A DNA stretch of 64,000 nt from UBA11540 sp045536425 (GCA_045536425.1 JAZSNN010000015.1:1-64000), one strand, 5' to 3'; counted from the stretch's first letter, positions 50,273-59,906 are shown. Notes: generated by a model from the letters alone, not told the origin. Numbers and translations: made by a program.

Positions 50273-50778
50273 TAGTGTTCTCCGTTAATATAGGTTATAT
50301 CTCTTGCAAGTCCAAGACTTTCAAGGACTTGTTCTTCCATAGCGCGCATCTTCATTTCTTCCAGACCGCCTTGTTCGTGGTCGTATCCAAGAAGATGCAG
50401 CATCGAGTGAACCGTCAAAAATGCAACCTCTCTCTCGAGGGTGTGACCATATGCGTTTGCTTGTTCGATGGCAGTTTCCATTGATATAACAATGTCGCCT
50501 AACTGCAAACAATTTGTTTCGGGATTGAGGTCAAATACTCCGTCCTCTCCGAGAGGGAAGGAAAGAACGTCTGTTGATTTGTCTTTGTCACGAAATTGAC
50601 GATTTAGTTCACGTATCTGTTCGTTGTCACTAAAGGTAACGTTAACTTCGTATTTTCCGCTCATACCATTTGCAACTAGGGTTGCTATACAGCACTTTCT
50701 TATCAAAAGTCTGGTTCCTACTGATATTTTTGCTTTTTTCTGTTGATTTGATATTATTACTGTCGCTTTGAGCATCAA
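50272..50778 (-). CDS. ybeY: Endoribonuclease YbeY
   Basis: YbeY takes part in 16S rRNA 3'-end maturation and ribosome quality control. The zinc motif H-x3-H-x5-H is seen in HSMLHLLGYDHE. The region before it, NREFRDKDKSTDVLSFP-type sequence (here LNRQFRDKDKSTDVLSFPL), is diagnostic. It has 168 residues and overlaps both phoH (by 4 nt) and era. Confidence 0.95.
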   Translation of the reverse strand: MMLKATVIISNQQKKAKISVGTRLLIRKCCIATLVANGMSGKYEVNVTFSDNEQIRELNRQFRDKDKSTDVLSFPLGEDGVFDLNPETNCLQLGDIVISMETAIEQANAYGHTLEREVAFLTVHSMLHLLGYDHEQGGLEEMKMRAMEEQVLESLGLARDITYINGEH

Positions 50779-51755
50779 TGGGGTCTCCTTTTTTTGTCTT
50801 CGTAATATTTTTCGTATGCTTTTATGATTTTTTGTACAAGATGGTGTCTGACGACGTCCTTTTCCGTAAACTCAACGATAGAAATGTCGTCAATATTTTT
50901 GAGTATTTTAACAGCTTCCACAAGTCCTGATTTGTGGGAATCGGGAAGGTCTATCTGTGTAATGTCACCCGTGATAACGGCTTTGGAATTAAAGCCTAAG
51001 CGGGTCAAAAACATCTTCATCTGTTCCGGTGTTGTGTTCTGCGCTTCATCCAGAATTATGAAGGAATCATCCAGAGTTCTTCCGCGCATATACGCAAGAG
51101 GAGCAACTTCAATATTTCCGCGTTCAAGATATTTTTGGAAGTTTTCACTGCCTAACATATCAAAAAGAGCATCATACAAAGGTCTCAAATATGGGTCAAC
51201 TTTGTTTTGAAGGTCACCGGGAAGAAATCCCAGTTTTTCTCCTGCTTCGACAGCAGGGCGGGTGAGGATGATTCGATTTATCGTGTGTTCGCGGAAAGCT
51301 TTTACTGCCGCTGCAACTGCAAGATAGGTTTTTCCTGTACCTGCAGGGCCGACACCAACAACAATAGTGTTTTCTTTCAGAGCATTTACATACTCCTTTT
51401 GTCCCAGAGTTTTGGGTTTTATTGGTTTTCCTTTGCTTGTTATGCAAAGACAGTCGGTTGCAAGAGATTCTATCTTTTCCTCAAGATTTTCGTTTACTAG
51501 TGAAAAGACGTATCTAATGGATTGATCGGATATTGTTTCGCCTTTGTTGAGCATTGAGATGAGCGCGGTGATTGCGCGGGAAGAACGCATTACTTTTTCG
51601 GTATCTCCGCAAAGTTTGATTTCGGTTCCTCTGCAGACGACAGAAACATCGTATTCTGCCTCTATCAGCTTTATATTTTCATCGAAATTTCCAAATAATT
51701 CAATAGTGTGTTCGAGTCTGTCTATGTTTATAATCTGCTCTGCCACTAAAATCAC
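50775..51755 (-). CDS. phoH: PhoH-like ATPase
   Basis: This cytosolic ATPase is related to the helicase superfamily and may act on RNA. An N-terminal KH-like region precedes VVGVGPAGTGKTYLAVAAAV (Walker A). FIILDEAQNTTPEQMKMFLTRLG and VITGDITQIDLP follow. At 326 residues it is normal. It heads the ybeY-era-recO unit; the ATG follows TAGAGGTGATTTT. Confidence 0.94.
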   Translation of the reverse strand: MILVAEQIINIDRLEHTIELFGNFDENIKLIEAEYDVSVVCRGTEIKLCGDTEKVMRSSRAITALISMLNKGETISDQSIRYVFSLVNENLEEKIESLATDCLCITSKGKPIKPKTLGQKEYVNALKENTIVVGVGPAGTGKTYLAVAAAVKAFREHTINRIILTRPAVEAGEKLGFLPGDLQNKVDPYLRPLYDALFDMLGSENFQKYLERGNIEVAPLAYMRGRTLDDSFIILDEAQNTTPEQMKMFLTRLGFNSKAVITGDITQIDLPDSHKSGLVEAVKILKNIDDISIVEFTEKDVVRHHLVQKIIKAYEKYYEDKKRRPH

Positions 51756-51816
51756 CTCTAAATAAACTAATCCAAATATAATTGTACCACAAAATTATTA
51801 GTTTCTCAATATAGTC

Positions 51817-51849
51817 TAAAAAAATAGTCAGCCTTTTATAAAGGCTGAC
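51817..51849 (-). terminator. Terminator of the VanY-type gene
   Basis: A 10-bp stem (51827-51836 with 51840-51849) is followed on the minus strand by TATTTTTTTAG. It ends the gene at 51857. Confidence 0.85.
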
Positions 51850-51856
51850 ACAAAAA

Positions 51857-52660
51857 TTATTTTTCCAGATATTCTTCAAGACATAATCCGTTTGCGTGGA
51901 TATATTTTGCTGCCTCTACTCCAACGTATCTGTAATGCCACGGCTCATAGACGATACCGGTTATGTCGGTTTTGTCTTTAGGATATCTCAAAATAAATCC
52001 ATAATCGGTGCAATGAGTGTACAACCACTCAAAAGCCTTAGTTTCTTCAAATCCAAAGTCCAACACCTGATATGTGGGGGTAACAATATCGAGCGCAAGT
52101 CCGGTGTGATGTTCGCTCGTTCTAGGTACAGCGACCCACTTTGCAGCTTCGGTACGGGCGTCTTCCGCGCTGTAACCTTGATTTAAAAAGCCCTGTATCT
52201 GTTCAGCAAATAGAGTTTCTTGTCTTTCAACACTTCGATAGGAAGAACATATCAAAAGGTCTACGCCATCTGCCTTGGCATCAGCAATCATTTGTTTTAC
52301 GATATCAATGATACGCTTGTCCATAGCGCGATTACCGATATATTCGGTTTCAACATCAAAATCTGTGGGAAGCAGGTTTTGAGAGTTTACCAGTATAAGA
52401 TTCCAATCTCCGTCATATGTTTCTGGAGCCGACGCTGTGTAACTATAGTCGGGCATTGATGAAACTGGGGTAGAGCTTTCTTTGGAAGAAACAGCTTCGC
52501 TTGATACGGAAGAATCCTCAGAAGAAGAGAAAGAAGCGTCCTCAGGTGAAAGAGTTATGTTGCTGACGTTTAAACTCGGGTTGTCGTCAATGCTTGTGTC
52601 ACCGCAGGCGGAAAACAGAACGAGTGACAAAAGAACAAGAATTATAAATGACTTTTTCAT
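51857..52660 (-). CDS. M15B D-alanyl-D-alanine carboxypeptidase lipoprotein (VanY-type)
   Basis: This zinc peptidase trims the terminal D-Ala from peptidoglycan stems. Signal peptide and lipobox LFSAC place it on the outer membrane face. A Ser/Glu-rich stalk (about 30-65) precedes the catalytic domain. Zinc site residues lie in SSYRSVERQE, SEHHTGLALDIV (H-x6-D) and EPWHYRYVG (Glu and His). ATG 52660 has TAGGAG 7 nt upstream. No vanS/vanR regulators or other van genes are nearby, so this looks like ordinary wall remodelling rather than glycopeptide resistance. Confidence 0.9.
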   Translation of the reverse strand: MKKSFIILVLLSLVLFSACGDTSIDDNPSLNVSNITLSPEDASFSSSEDSSVSSEAVSSKESSTPVSSMPDYSYTASAPETYDGDWNLILVNSQNLLPTDFDVETEYIGNRAMDKRIIDIVKQMIADAKADGVDLLICSSYRSVERQETLFAEQIQGFLNQGYSAEDARTEAAKWVAVPRTSEHHTGLALDIVTPTYQVLDFGFEETKAFEWLYTHCTDYGFILRYPKDKTDITGIVYEPWHYRYVGVEAAKYIHANGLCLEEYLEK

Positions 52661-52752
52661 TTTAAAACTCCTAAAAAACAGATACAATTATTATACAGTT
52701 GTTTTGTGAATAAAATATTAACAAAATAATTGTTTTTTCATCAAAACAACAC

Positions 52753-52781
52753 TTCCCAAATCGAGAAAAAAGTGGTATAAT
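52753..52781 (+). promoter_or_regulatory. Promoter of the rsmE unit
   Basis: TTCCCA (52753-52758), 17-bp spacer, TATAAT (52776-52781), with TGG just before the -10. The divergent VanY-type gene has a TATAAT on the other strand near 52695 but no clear -35. Confidence 0.55.
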
Positions 52782-52819
52782 ATAATGAAATAATTAAATT
52801 GAGCGAGTGTGAACGCGAA

Positions 52820-53542
52820 ATGCCGAGATTTTTCACTCAGGATATATGCGAAACTCACGGTAAAATTTGCGGTGCTGATGCATTGCATATCAGCCGTGTA
52901 CTTAGGATGAAGGTCGGAGAAAAGATAGAGGTATGCGACCTTGACGGATATGATTATGACTGCGCTATCCGCACGATTTCTGCTGAAGCTGTAGAGTTTG
53001 ACGTGCTGGACAAGCATCCGTCTGTTTGTGAGCCTGAAGTGAGTTTGACCTTGTATATGGCTTTCCCAAAGAGTGATAAATTTGAACTTATCGTTCAAAA
53101 GTGCGTTGAGTTAGGGGTAAAGAAAATAGTTCCGGTTATTAGCGCTAGATGCATAGCTAGGCCCGATGCAAAATCAGCAACAAAAAAGCTCGAGAGATAT
53201 AACAAAATTGCATATGAGGCAGCAAAGCAATGTGGCAGAGCAAAGATACCTACAGTAGAAAAATTTGTCGATTTCAAAACTGCTATTGGGCTTTCAAAAC
53301 AAGCTGATATTTCGATGCTGTTTTACGAAAAAGGCGGCAAAGGTGTAGGTGATATCCTTGCTGGTAATTATAAGAGTATTGCTATTTTTGTAGGTAGTGA
53401 AGGCGGATTTGAAGAAAACGAAGCAGAATTGGCAAAGGATAACGGAATAAATCTAGCATATCTTGGTCCGCGTATTCTCAGATGTGAAACCGCTGCTATT
53501 GCGGCAACGACGACAGTAATGTTTGCAACAGGAAATTTATAG
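52820..53542 (+). CDS. rsmE: 16S rRNA (uracil1498-N3)-methyltransferase RsmE
   Basis: RsmE methylates U1498 of 16S rRNA. It has an N-terminal PUA-like domain (MPRFFTQD, HISRVLRMKVGE) and a SPOUT methyltransferase domain. The SPOUT knot shows AIFVGSEGGFEENEAEL and YLGPRILRCETAAIAA. It has about 240 residues. I take ATG 52820, the usual MPRFF start; an in-frame TTG at 52799 would add seven residues. The ribosome-binding site is weak. Confidence 0.93.
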   Translation: MPRFFTQDICETHGKICGADALHISRVLRMKVGEKIEVCDLDGYDYDCAIRTISAEAVEFDVLDKHPSVCEPEVSLTLYMAFPKSDKFELIVQKCVELGVKKIVPVISARCIARPDAKSATKKLERYNKIAYEAAKQCGRAKIPTVEKFVDFKTAIGLSKQADISMLFYEKGGKGVGDILAGNYKSIAIFVGSEGGFEENEAELAKDNGINLAYLGPRILRCETAAIAATTTVMFATGNL

Positions 53543-53563
53543 GAGTATAGGCAGGTGTTTGTC

Positions 53564-53980
53564 TTGAAAAAAGAAAAGTCTTGCGGCGCGATAGTTTACC
53601 GTTTTAACGACAATGCTACAGAAATTTTGCTGATAAAAAACAAAAACGGTGAGCATTGGGCTTTCCCGAAAGGTCATATTGAAGCAGGGGAAACCGAGCG
53701 TGAAACTGCTCTGCGCGAAGTCAGAGAGGAAACAGGCTACAACATCTGCATCGAGGGTCGCTTTAGGGTGAGCGTAACCTACAAGCCGAAGCCCGATATA
53801 ACAAAGGAAGTAGTCTATTTTATCGGCAGTGTGATAAGCGGCGAAATGCGTCCTCAGGAGGAGGAAATCAGCTGTATCGATTGGGTTGAAATTGATAAAG
53901 CACAGAGGATAGTTACATTTGAAAACGACAGAAGACTCATTAACAAGGCTAAGAAATGCATTGCCGAGAAAAAGAGGTAA
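53564..53980 (+). CDS. Nudix hydrolase (Ap4A hydrolase-like)
   Basis: This protein of about 138 residues has a full Nudix box: GHIEAGETERETALREVREE, followed by TGYN. Its order (SCGAIVYRF at the start, WAFPKGHIE) fits bis(5'-nucleosyl)-tetraphosphatases. TTG 53564 has AGGTG 6 nt before it; GTG 53555 is an alternative with AGGAG upstream. The stop lies 4 nt before the yicC start. It sits between rsmE and yicC, not its usual neighbours. Confidence 0.87.
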   Translation: MKKEKSCGAIVYRFNDNATEILLIKNKNGEHWAFPKGHIEAGETERETALREVREETGYNICIEGRFRVSVTYKPKPDITKEVVYFIGSVISGEMRPQEEEISCIDWVEIDKAQRIVTFENDRRLINKAKKCIAEKKR

Positions 53981-53984
53981 ACGT

Positions 53985-54863
53985 ATGATAAAGAGTATGA
54001 CAGGCTTTGGCAGAGGCGAAAACATCTCGGAAAACAGAGAGGTTACCGTTGAAATTCGTTCTGTAAATCACAGATATTTTGAATTTTCCTCCAGACTTCC
54101 TCGCTCTTGCGGATATCTGGAAGAAAAACTAAAATCTTTTCTTCAAGAACACATTTCCCGAGGAAAAGTCGAGATTAGTGTACAGCTGAAGGCTGTAAAC
54201 TCTTCGGATACCGAGCTTGTGGTAAATCAAGCAGTCATAGATAACTACATATCAACGCTTAGAAAAGTTGCAAAAAAACTTCGTCTAAAGGATGACTTGA
54301 GTGCTTCAACACTCCTTCGTATCAACGATGCTTTTGACACACGCAAAAAAGCTGATGATGAGGAAGAGGTTACAGAGGAGGTTCTCAAGGCTGCAGCTGT
54401 TGCGGTAGAAAAATACAACGATATGAGAACCCGCGAAGGCGAAAACCTCAAAGCTGATATCCTTTCACGTCTGGAAAATATCGAGGCTAACGTAGCACGT
54501 GTAGAACAAAACTCCGAAGAGACCCTAAAGGCATATCGCGAGCGACTTTATGCACGTATCAAGGACATTCTCGGAGATAGACAGATCGATGACCAGAGGG
54601 TGCTGACAGAGGTTGCGATTTTCTCCGATAAAATTGCTGTCGACGAAGAAACAGTTAGACTAAAGAGCCATATTGCACAGATGCGTGAAATGCTAAACGA
54701 GGGACGGCCCGTGGGAAGAAAACTTGATTTTCTCATTCAGGAATTCAATCGTGAGGCAAACACGATCGGCTCAAAATGTCAGAACGTTAGCACTGCTCAA
54801 ACGGTTGTTGACATAAAATCTGACATCGAAAAGATACGCGAACAGATACAAAACATCGAATAA
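53985..54863 (+). CDS. YicC/YloC family endoribonuclease
   Basis: The 292-residue protein begins MIKSMTGFGRGE, the family signature. EIRSVNHRYFEFSSRLPR and the C-terminal REANTIGSKCQN are also conserved. Members in E. coli and B. subtilis have endoribonuclease activity. ATG 53985 has AGAGGT upstream. remA, gmk, rpoZ and priA follow in the standard Bacillota order. Confidence 0.94.
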   Translation: MIKSMTGFGRGENISENREVTVEIRSVNHRYFEFSSRLPRSCGYLEEKLKSFLQEHISRGKVEISVQLKAVNSSDTELVVNQAVIDNYISTLRKVAKKLRLKDDLSASTLLRINDAFDTRKKADDEEEVTEEVLKAAAVAVEKYNDMRTREGENLKADILSRLENIEANVARVEQNSEETLKAYRERLYARIKDILGDRQIDDQRVLTEVAIFSDKIAVDEETVRLKSHIAQMREMLNEGRPVGRKLDFLIQEFNREANTIGSKCQNVSTAQTVVDIKSDIEKIREQIQNIE

Positions 54864-54879
54864 AAAGGGAGAAGGCTCT

Positions 54880-55149
54880 ATGAAACTGATAAACATAGGA
54901 TTTGGAAATATGGTATCGGCAAACAGACTGGTTGCGATAGTGAGCTCTGAATCCGCTCCCATTAAGAGAATTATACAAGATGCCCGTGACAAAGGCGTTC
55001 TCATTGATGCTACATACGGCAGACGCACAAGAGCGGTAATTATCACCGATTCCGAGCACGTTATACTCTCTTCTATACAGCCCGAGACTGTCGCAAATCG
55101 AATCAACAACGATCGTGACGACATAGATGACGAGGAGGATGAGGAATGA
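54880..55149 (+). CDS. remA: Extracellular matrix regulator RemA (DUF370)
   Basis: RemA is a DNA-binding regulator of biofilm matrix and osmoprotection genes in B. subtilis. The sequence is almost textbook: INIGFGNMVSANRLVAIV, SAPIKRIIQDARD, GRRTRAVIITDSEHVILSS and QPETVANR. The acidic tail (DDIDDEEDEE) is longer than usual. It overlaps gmk by 4 nt. Confidence 0.95.
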   Translation: MKLINIGFGNMVSANRLVAIVSSESAPIKRIIQDARDKGVLIDATYGRRTRAVIITDSEHVILSSIQPETVANRINNDRDDIDDEEDEE

Positions 55150-55760
55150 GCAATAAAGGTTTGTTGTTTGTCTTTTCCGGTCCATCGGGAGTGGGTAAGG
55201 GCACTATTATGAAAAACTTTACAGCAAAGTATGCTGATGAGAATTTCATTTCTGTTTCTGCCACCACGAGAAAGCCCCGTCCCGGAGAGGTGGATGGAGT
55301 TCACTATTATTTTATGAGCGAGGCTGAGTTTACTAACCTTGCTGAAAACGGCGGAATGCTCGAATATGCAAATTTCAGCGGAAACTACTACGGAACCCCC
55401 AAGGAACCTGTTTACAAAACCTTAGAGGAAGGAAAGAATGTCTTCCTTGAAATAGAGGTACAGGGCGCTGCAAAGGTAAAGAAAATATGTCCTGAGGCCA
55501 TTTTTGTATTTGTTATGCCACCAAATATGGAAGAACTGACAAGAAGACTTGTGGACAGAAATACCGAGGACCAGAAAACCATAGAGCTTCGCCTGAGCAA
55601 CGCAAGAAGAGAAATTGAACAGGCGAGAAACTATGATTATATAATTGTTAACAATACCATTGAGGAAGCTGTAGAAGAACTTGCGGCGATAGTTTCTTCT
55701 TCAAAGTGTACTTACGGTAATATGAAAAATTTTATAGATGAGGTGCTTGAAAATGCTTAA
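55146..55760 (+). CDS. gmk: Guanylate kinase
   Basis: Gmk phosphorylates GMP to GDP. P-loop FSGPSGVGKGTIMK; GMP-binding residues in SATTRKPRPGEVDGVHYYF and EYANFSGNYYGTP. At 204 residues it is normal. It overlaps the start of rpoZ by a few nucleotides. Confidence 0.97.
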   Translation: MSNKGLLFVFSGPSGVGKGTIMKNFTAKYADENFISVSATTRKPRPGEVDGVHYYFMSEAEFTNLAENGGMLEYANFSGNYYGTPKEPVYKTLEEGKNVFLEIEVQGAAKVKKICPEAIFVFVMPPNMEELTRRLVDRNTEDQKTIELRLSNARREIEQARNYDYIIVNNTIEEAVEELAAIVSSSKCTYGNMKNFIDEVLENA

Positions 55761-55980
55761 ACCCTTGAAAAACGATATGGTCAAAAATGACGAGAGCTAC
55801 TATTCTTTCGTTGTAGGAATCGCAAAGAGGGCAAGACAGATTGCTGAGTTTGCCGACAATGAAAAGATGGAGAGAATCCCTGAAGAATACAGCAAACTCA
55901 CACTCAGAGTTTCCGAGGAAAAGGCTGTAAGTCTTGCGATGGAAGAGTATTCAAACGGAGAATTCACAATTAAAATGTAA
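55753..55980 (+). CDS. rpoZ: DNA-directed RNA polymerase subunit omega
   Basis: Omega stabilises the beta' subunit. The 75-residue protein has YYSFVVGIAKRARQIAEFA, corresponding to the conserved core, and a C-terminal KAVSLAMEEYSNGE. ATG 55753 follows AGGTG. It lies between gmk and priA, as expected. Confidence 0.93.
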   Translation: MLKPLKNDMVKNDESYYSFVVGIAKRARQIAEFADNEKMERIPEEYSKLTLRVSEEKAVSLAMEEYSNGEFTIKM

Positions 55981-56004
55981 TCTAAGCTTAGGAGGTGTTT
56001 TGTT

Positions 56005-58470
56005 ATGTTGCAATCGGTAGTAGCCAAAGTTGCGATTGACAAAGCCTCTTATTCTTATGACAAGCTTTACACCTATCTTGTGCCGCAGGAAATGATAGAA
56101 AAATTGCAGGTTGGTACAAGAGTTACCGTTCCGTTCGGTAGGGGAAACAAAAAACGCATTGCGCTTGTTATGCAAATGCAAAAGTGCGACTTTGTCGAGG
56201 AGGGTGTAAAACCAATATTCAATATGATCGACGCATCGCCCGTAGTAACGAAAGAAGGAGTCGCAATCGCTGACTTTTTAAAGCATCACACCTTCTGCAG
56301 ATACTACGATGCGGTCAACTGTCTTTTGCCTGCAGGAATGGCGATAAATACCTTTTATCGCTACTTTGTATGTGAAGATTCCGATATAGTTAAAGAACAG
56401 TTGAGTGAAGATTATATCGAAATATACAATTACATAAAAACGAAATCCGGCGGTGTGCTTTTAAGTGATATCTCAAAAAAGTTTTCGGATTATAATATCG
56501 GTATAATTCTTTCTGTCCTCGAGTCAAAAAGGCTAATTGAAAAGCAGGAAGAAAACAAACGTAAAATCGGCGACGAGCTGATAGCTATGATACGTTTGAC
56601 TGATGACTTTATAAACTCCCCGCAAAGCTTCAAAATCACGAAAAAACAAAATGATGTCTTGGATTTTTTGGCTGAGGTTTCGTGTGCTTCTTTGAAAGAG
56701 GTTGTGTATTATACCGGAGTTACCAAGGCAGTAACTGACAATCTGGTAAAATCCGGAGTATGTGAATACTTCGAAAACGAAACCTTTAGAAATCCATACG
56801 AAGAGGCAAAGACTGTCAAGGGTGCCGAAAAGATACTTCTTTCAGCCGAGCAAACTGCCGTTTACAATGGTTTGACAGAGCTTGTTGAAACTAATAAACC
56901 TCAAGTCGCCTTGCTTCACGGAATTACGGGTTCGGGAAAAACTCTTATATACCTGAAGCTTGCACAGGACGTTATAAAATCCGGTAAATCGGTAATTGTT
57001 ATGGTACCTGAAATATCCCTCACACCTCAAACTGTTGCGAGATTTCATTCGCTTTTTGGTCAAAACGTAGCGGTAATGCACAGTGGATTTACACTTGCAC
57101 AAAGGATGGATGAGTGGAAACGAGTGAAGTCGGGTCAGGCAAAGGTGGTTATCGGTACTCGCTCTGCTGTTTTTGCACCGCTCGAAGACGTTGGACTTAT
57201 TGTAATTGATGAGGAACAAGAACACACCTACAAATCTGAGTCCTCTCCTCGATTTTCAACTCACGAGGTTGCAAAGTTCCGCGCTTTGAACAACAATGCC
57301 CTTTTACTGCTTAGTTCTGCTACACCAAGTATAGAGAACTATTACAATGCGGTAAGCGGAAAATACGCCCTTTTTGAGCTTAATAACCGATATTCCGACG
57401 CACAGCTTCCCGAGGTTTTTGTCGTTGATATGGCAAACTCCGAAAAGGGCTCGCAGAGCAATATGTTTAGTGAAACGCTGCTTTACGAAATAAACTATAA
57501 TCTCGAACACTCAGAGCAGACCATCTTGCTTTTGAACAGAAGGGGATATAACACCTCGATAACCTGTTCAAAGTGCGGAGAACCGATTTTGTGCCCTAAC
57601 TGCTCTATTGCGATGACGTACCATTCTGCGAATGATATGTTGATGTGTCACTACTGCTCACACGCGCAAAAGGTGCCGACAATCTGTCCTGGCTGTGAAA
57701 ACGAACTTTTGAGATATAATGGCATTGGAACTCAACGAGCAGAGGAAGAACTGAAAGCATATTTCCCTAACGCCAGAATTCTGCGAATGGACCTTGACAC
57801 CACAATGCAAAAGATGTCTCACGAGAAGTATTTCAAGGACTTTGCCGAACACAAGTATGATATACTCATTGGAACCCAAATGGTTTCTAAAGGACTAGAT
57901 TTTGAAAAGGTAACACTGGCAGGTGTGCTAAATATCGATCAATCGCTCTATTCAAGCGATTTCAGAGCCTTTGAAAGAACCTTTTCCTTGATTACGCAGG
58001 TTGTAGGGCGAAGCGGACGAGGAAATCTTTCTGGCAGAGCAATTATACAGACGTATATGCCAGATAATCCGATAATAAAAATGGCATCTTTTCAAGATTA
58101 CAAGGCGTTTTATGCCGACGAAATTGCAAATAGAAGAACGATGGTTTTCCCGCCGTTTTGCGATTTGTGTGTAATTAGCTTCAGCGGAAGTGAAGAGGTT
58201 AAAACGTTTGAAACTGCAAAAAAGTTTTCACGAAGTATGATGAAAACTATAAGAACAACGTATAATGACCTGCCTTTGAAGGTTATCGGACCTGTTCCTA
58301 GTGCGATTGCAAAGTTAAATAATAAATACAGATTCAAAATAGTTTTAAAATGTAAAAATAATAAGAGGTTTAGAGAGATGATATCGGGACTCCTTTTGGA
58401 GTTACATTCGGAAAATTCGGGAAACGATACCTCAATTTCCGTAGATATCAATCCTTTTAACGCTATATAG
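56005..58470 (+). CDS. priA: Primosomal replication helicase PriA
   Basis: PriA restarts stalled replication forks. The N-terminal 3'-DNA-binding domain precedes the helicase: HGITGSGKTLIYLKLA (Walker A) and IDEEQEHTYKSE. Two zinc sites are formed by CSKCGEPILCPNCS and CHYCSH/CPGCEN. The C-terminal helicase lobe has GTQMVSKGLDFEKVTLAGV and QVVGRSGRG. The protein has 821 residues. ATG follows AGGAGGTG. It leads the priA-def-fmt block. Confidence 0.97.
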   Translation: MLQSVVAKVAIDKASYSYDKLYTYLVPQEMIEKLQVGTRVTVPFGRGNKKRIALVMQMQKCDFVEEGVKPIFNMIDASPVVTKEGVAIADFLKHHTFCRYYDAVNCLLPAGMAINTFYRYFVCEDSDIVKEQLSEDYIEIYNYIKTKSGGVLLSDISKKFSDYNIGIILSVLESKRLIEKQEENKRKIGDELIAMIRLTDDFINSPQSFKITKKQNDVLDFLAEVSCASLKEVVYYTGVTKAVTDNLVKSGVCEYFENETFRNPYEEAKTVKGAEKILLSAEQTAVYNGLTELVETNKPQVALLHGITGSGKTLIYLKLAQDVIKSGKSVIVMVPEISLTPQTVARFHSLFGQNVAVMHSGFTLAQRMDEWKRVKSGQAKVVIGTRSAVFAPLEDVGLIVIDEEQEHTYKSESSPRFSTHEVAKFRALNNNALLLLSSATPSIENYYNAVSGKYALFELNNRYSDAQLPEVFVVDMANSEKGSQSNMFSETLLYEINYNLEHSEQTILLLNRRGYNTSITCSKCGEPILCPNCSIAMTYHSANDMLMCHYCSHAQKVPTICPGCENELLRYNGIGTQRAEEELKAYFPNARILRMDLDTTMQKMSHEKYFKDFAEHKYDILIGTQMVSKGLDFEKVTLAGVLNIDQSLYSSDFRAFERTFSLITQVVGRSGRGNLSGRAIIQTYMPDNPIIKMASFQDYKAFYADEIANRRTMVFPPFCDLCVISFSGSEEVKTFETAKKFSRSMMKTIRTTYNDLPLKVIGPVPSAIAKLNNKYRFKIVLKCKNNKRFREMISGLLLELHSENSGNDTSISVDINPFNAI

Positions 58471-58479
58471 GAGGTTTAT

Positions 58480-58935
58480 ATGGCAGTAAGAACGATTGTC
58501 AAAGACGGTGACGAGGTTTTGAGAAAGGTTTGCCGTCCCGTCGAAAAATTTGACGAAAAGCTTTCGGATTTAATAGACGATATGTTGGAAACGATGTATA
58601 AGGCTAATGGTGTTGGTCTTGCGGCACCACAGATTGGAATTTTGAAAAGAATAGCCGTAATTGATATCGGCGAAGGACCTCACGAGTTTATAAATCCGCG
58701 CATAATCGATGCTTCCGGAAAACAAACCGATACGGAAGGCTGTCTGTCTTGCCCCGGCGTTTGGGGAACTGTTTCACGCCCCAACTTCGTTACGGTTGAG
58801 GCATACGACAAAAACGGCGATAGATTCATTCTTTCTGCGAGTGAACTGTTTGCAAGAGCAATCTGCCACGAACTCGATCATCTCGACGGAAAACTCTTCA
58901 AGGATTTTGTTATAGAATTTGTAGATGCAGACTAA
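58480..58935 (+). CDS. def: Peptide deformylase
   Basis: Def removes the formyl group from new proteins. The three motifs are GVGLAAPQIG, EGCLSCPGVW (metal Cys) and HELDHLDGKLF (HExxH). The protein has 151 residues. ATG follows AGGAGG. It precedes fmt, which adds the formyl group. Confidence 0.97.
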   Translation: MAVRTIVKDGDEVLRKVCRPVEKFDEKLSDLIDDMLETMYKANGVGLAAPQIGILKRIAVIDIGEGPHEFINPRIIDASGKQTDTEGCLSCPGVWGTVSRPNFVTVEAYDKNGDRFILSASELFARAICHELDHLDGKLFKDFVIEFVDAD

Positions 58936-58959
58936 TTTACTGTAAAGGTGAATACACTT

Positions 58960-59889
58960 ATGAGAGTAATTTTTATGGGTACTCCTGAATTTGCTGTACC
59001 TTGCCTAGACCGCTTGATAAATATGGATGTTGATATAGTTGGTGTATTTACACAACCCGACAAACCTAAGGGAAGGGGATATCAACTTGCCCCAACTCCT
59101 GTAAAAGAAAAAGCCTTGCAACACAATCTCGAGGTTTTTCAACCCGTTTCTTTGAAAAACGACGAAATTGTAGCAAAAATCAAAGAATTAAACCCTGACG
59201 TTATAGTTGTTGTCGCATATGGAAAGATACTTCCGAAGGCTGTCCTTGATATTCCGCCACTTGGATGTATCAATGTTCACGCTTCTCTGTTACCTAAATA
59301 TAGGGGTGCAGGACCTATTCAATGGAGCGTTATAAACGGCGAAAAGCAAACCGGTGTAACAACTATGTATATGGCAGAAGGTCTTGATACCGGTGATATG
59401 ATTCACAAGATTGTCATCGATATTTCTCCCGATGAAACTGCGGGTGAATTACACGACCGACTTTCTATTATCGGTGCTGATTGCCTCGAAAAAACAATGA
59501 CACTTTTTATAGAAAACAAGTCTGTTCCAAGAGAGGTGCAGGATGATTCTCTTTCTTGCTACGCACCTATGTTAGATAAGAGTCTTTGCAAGCTTGATTT
59601 TACAAAGACAGCTCAACAGATACACGATTTGGTGCGCGGACTTTCTCCGTGGCCCGTTGCAACTACACTTCTTAACGGTAAGGTTTTGAAGATTCATAAA
59701 ACCGCTGTTACTGATATCAAAGCCACAGAAGCTGGAAGTGTAAAAGTAGCAGACGGAAGGTTGTTTGTGCATTGTTCTGATTTTGTGTTGGAAATTTTGC
59801 AAGTTCAGCTGGAAGGAAAAAAATCAATGTCAGCCAAAGATTTTATGATGGGACACAAAATTTCTGCAGATACTATTCTCGGTAATTGA
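58960..59889 (+). CDS. fmt: Methionyl-tRNA formyltransferase
   Basis: Fmt formylates initiator Met-tRNA using 10-formyl-tetrahydrofolate. RVIFMGTPEFAVP starts the protein. NVHASLLPKYRGAGPIQW holds the catalytic Asn and His; GLDTGDMI follows. The length of 309 is normal. ATG 58960 gives the standard start; an in-frame GTG at 58948 overlaps the AAAGGTG site. The stop overlaps an alternative start of the next gene. Confidence 0.97.
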   Translation: MRVIFMGTPEFAVPCLDRLINMDVDIVGVFTQPDKPKGRGYQLAPTPVKEKALQHNLEVFQPVSLKNDEIVAKIKELNPDVIVVVAYGKILPKAVLDIPPLGCINVHASLLPKYRGAGPIQWSVINGEKQTGVTTMYMAEGLDTGDMIHKIVIDISPDETAGELHDRLSIIGADCLEKTMTLFIENKSVPREVQDDSLSCYAPMLDKSLCKLDFTKTAQQIHDLVRGLSPWPVATTLLNGKVLKIHKTAVTDIKATEAGSVKVADGRLFVHCSDFVLEILQVQLEGKKSMSAKDFMMGHKISADTILGN

Positions 59890-59906
59890 TTTTTTGGAGT
59901 AGATAT

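Noticed and set aside
51857..52660. Vancomycin resistance (vanY) cluster
   Set aside because: No sensor, regulator or ligase genes nearby; M15B carboxypeptidases are common wall enzymes.
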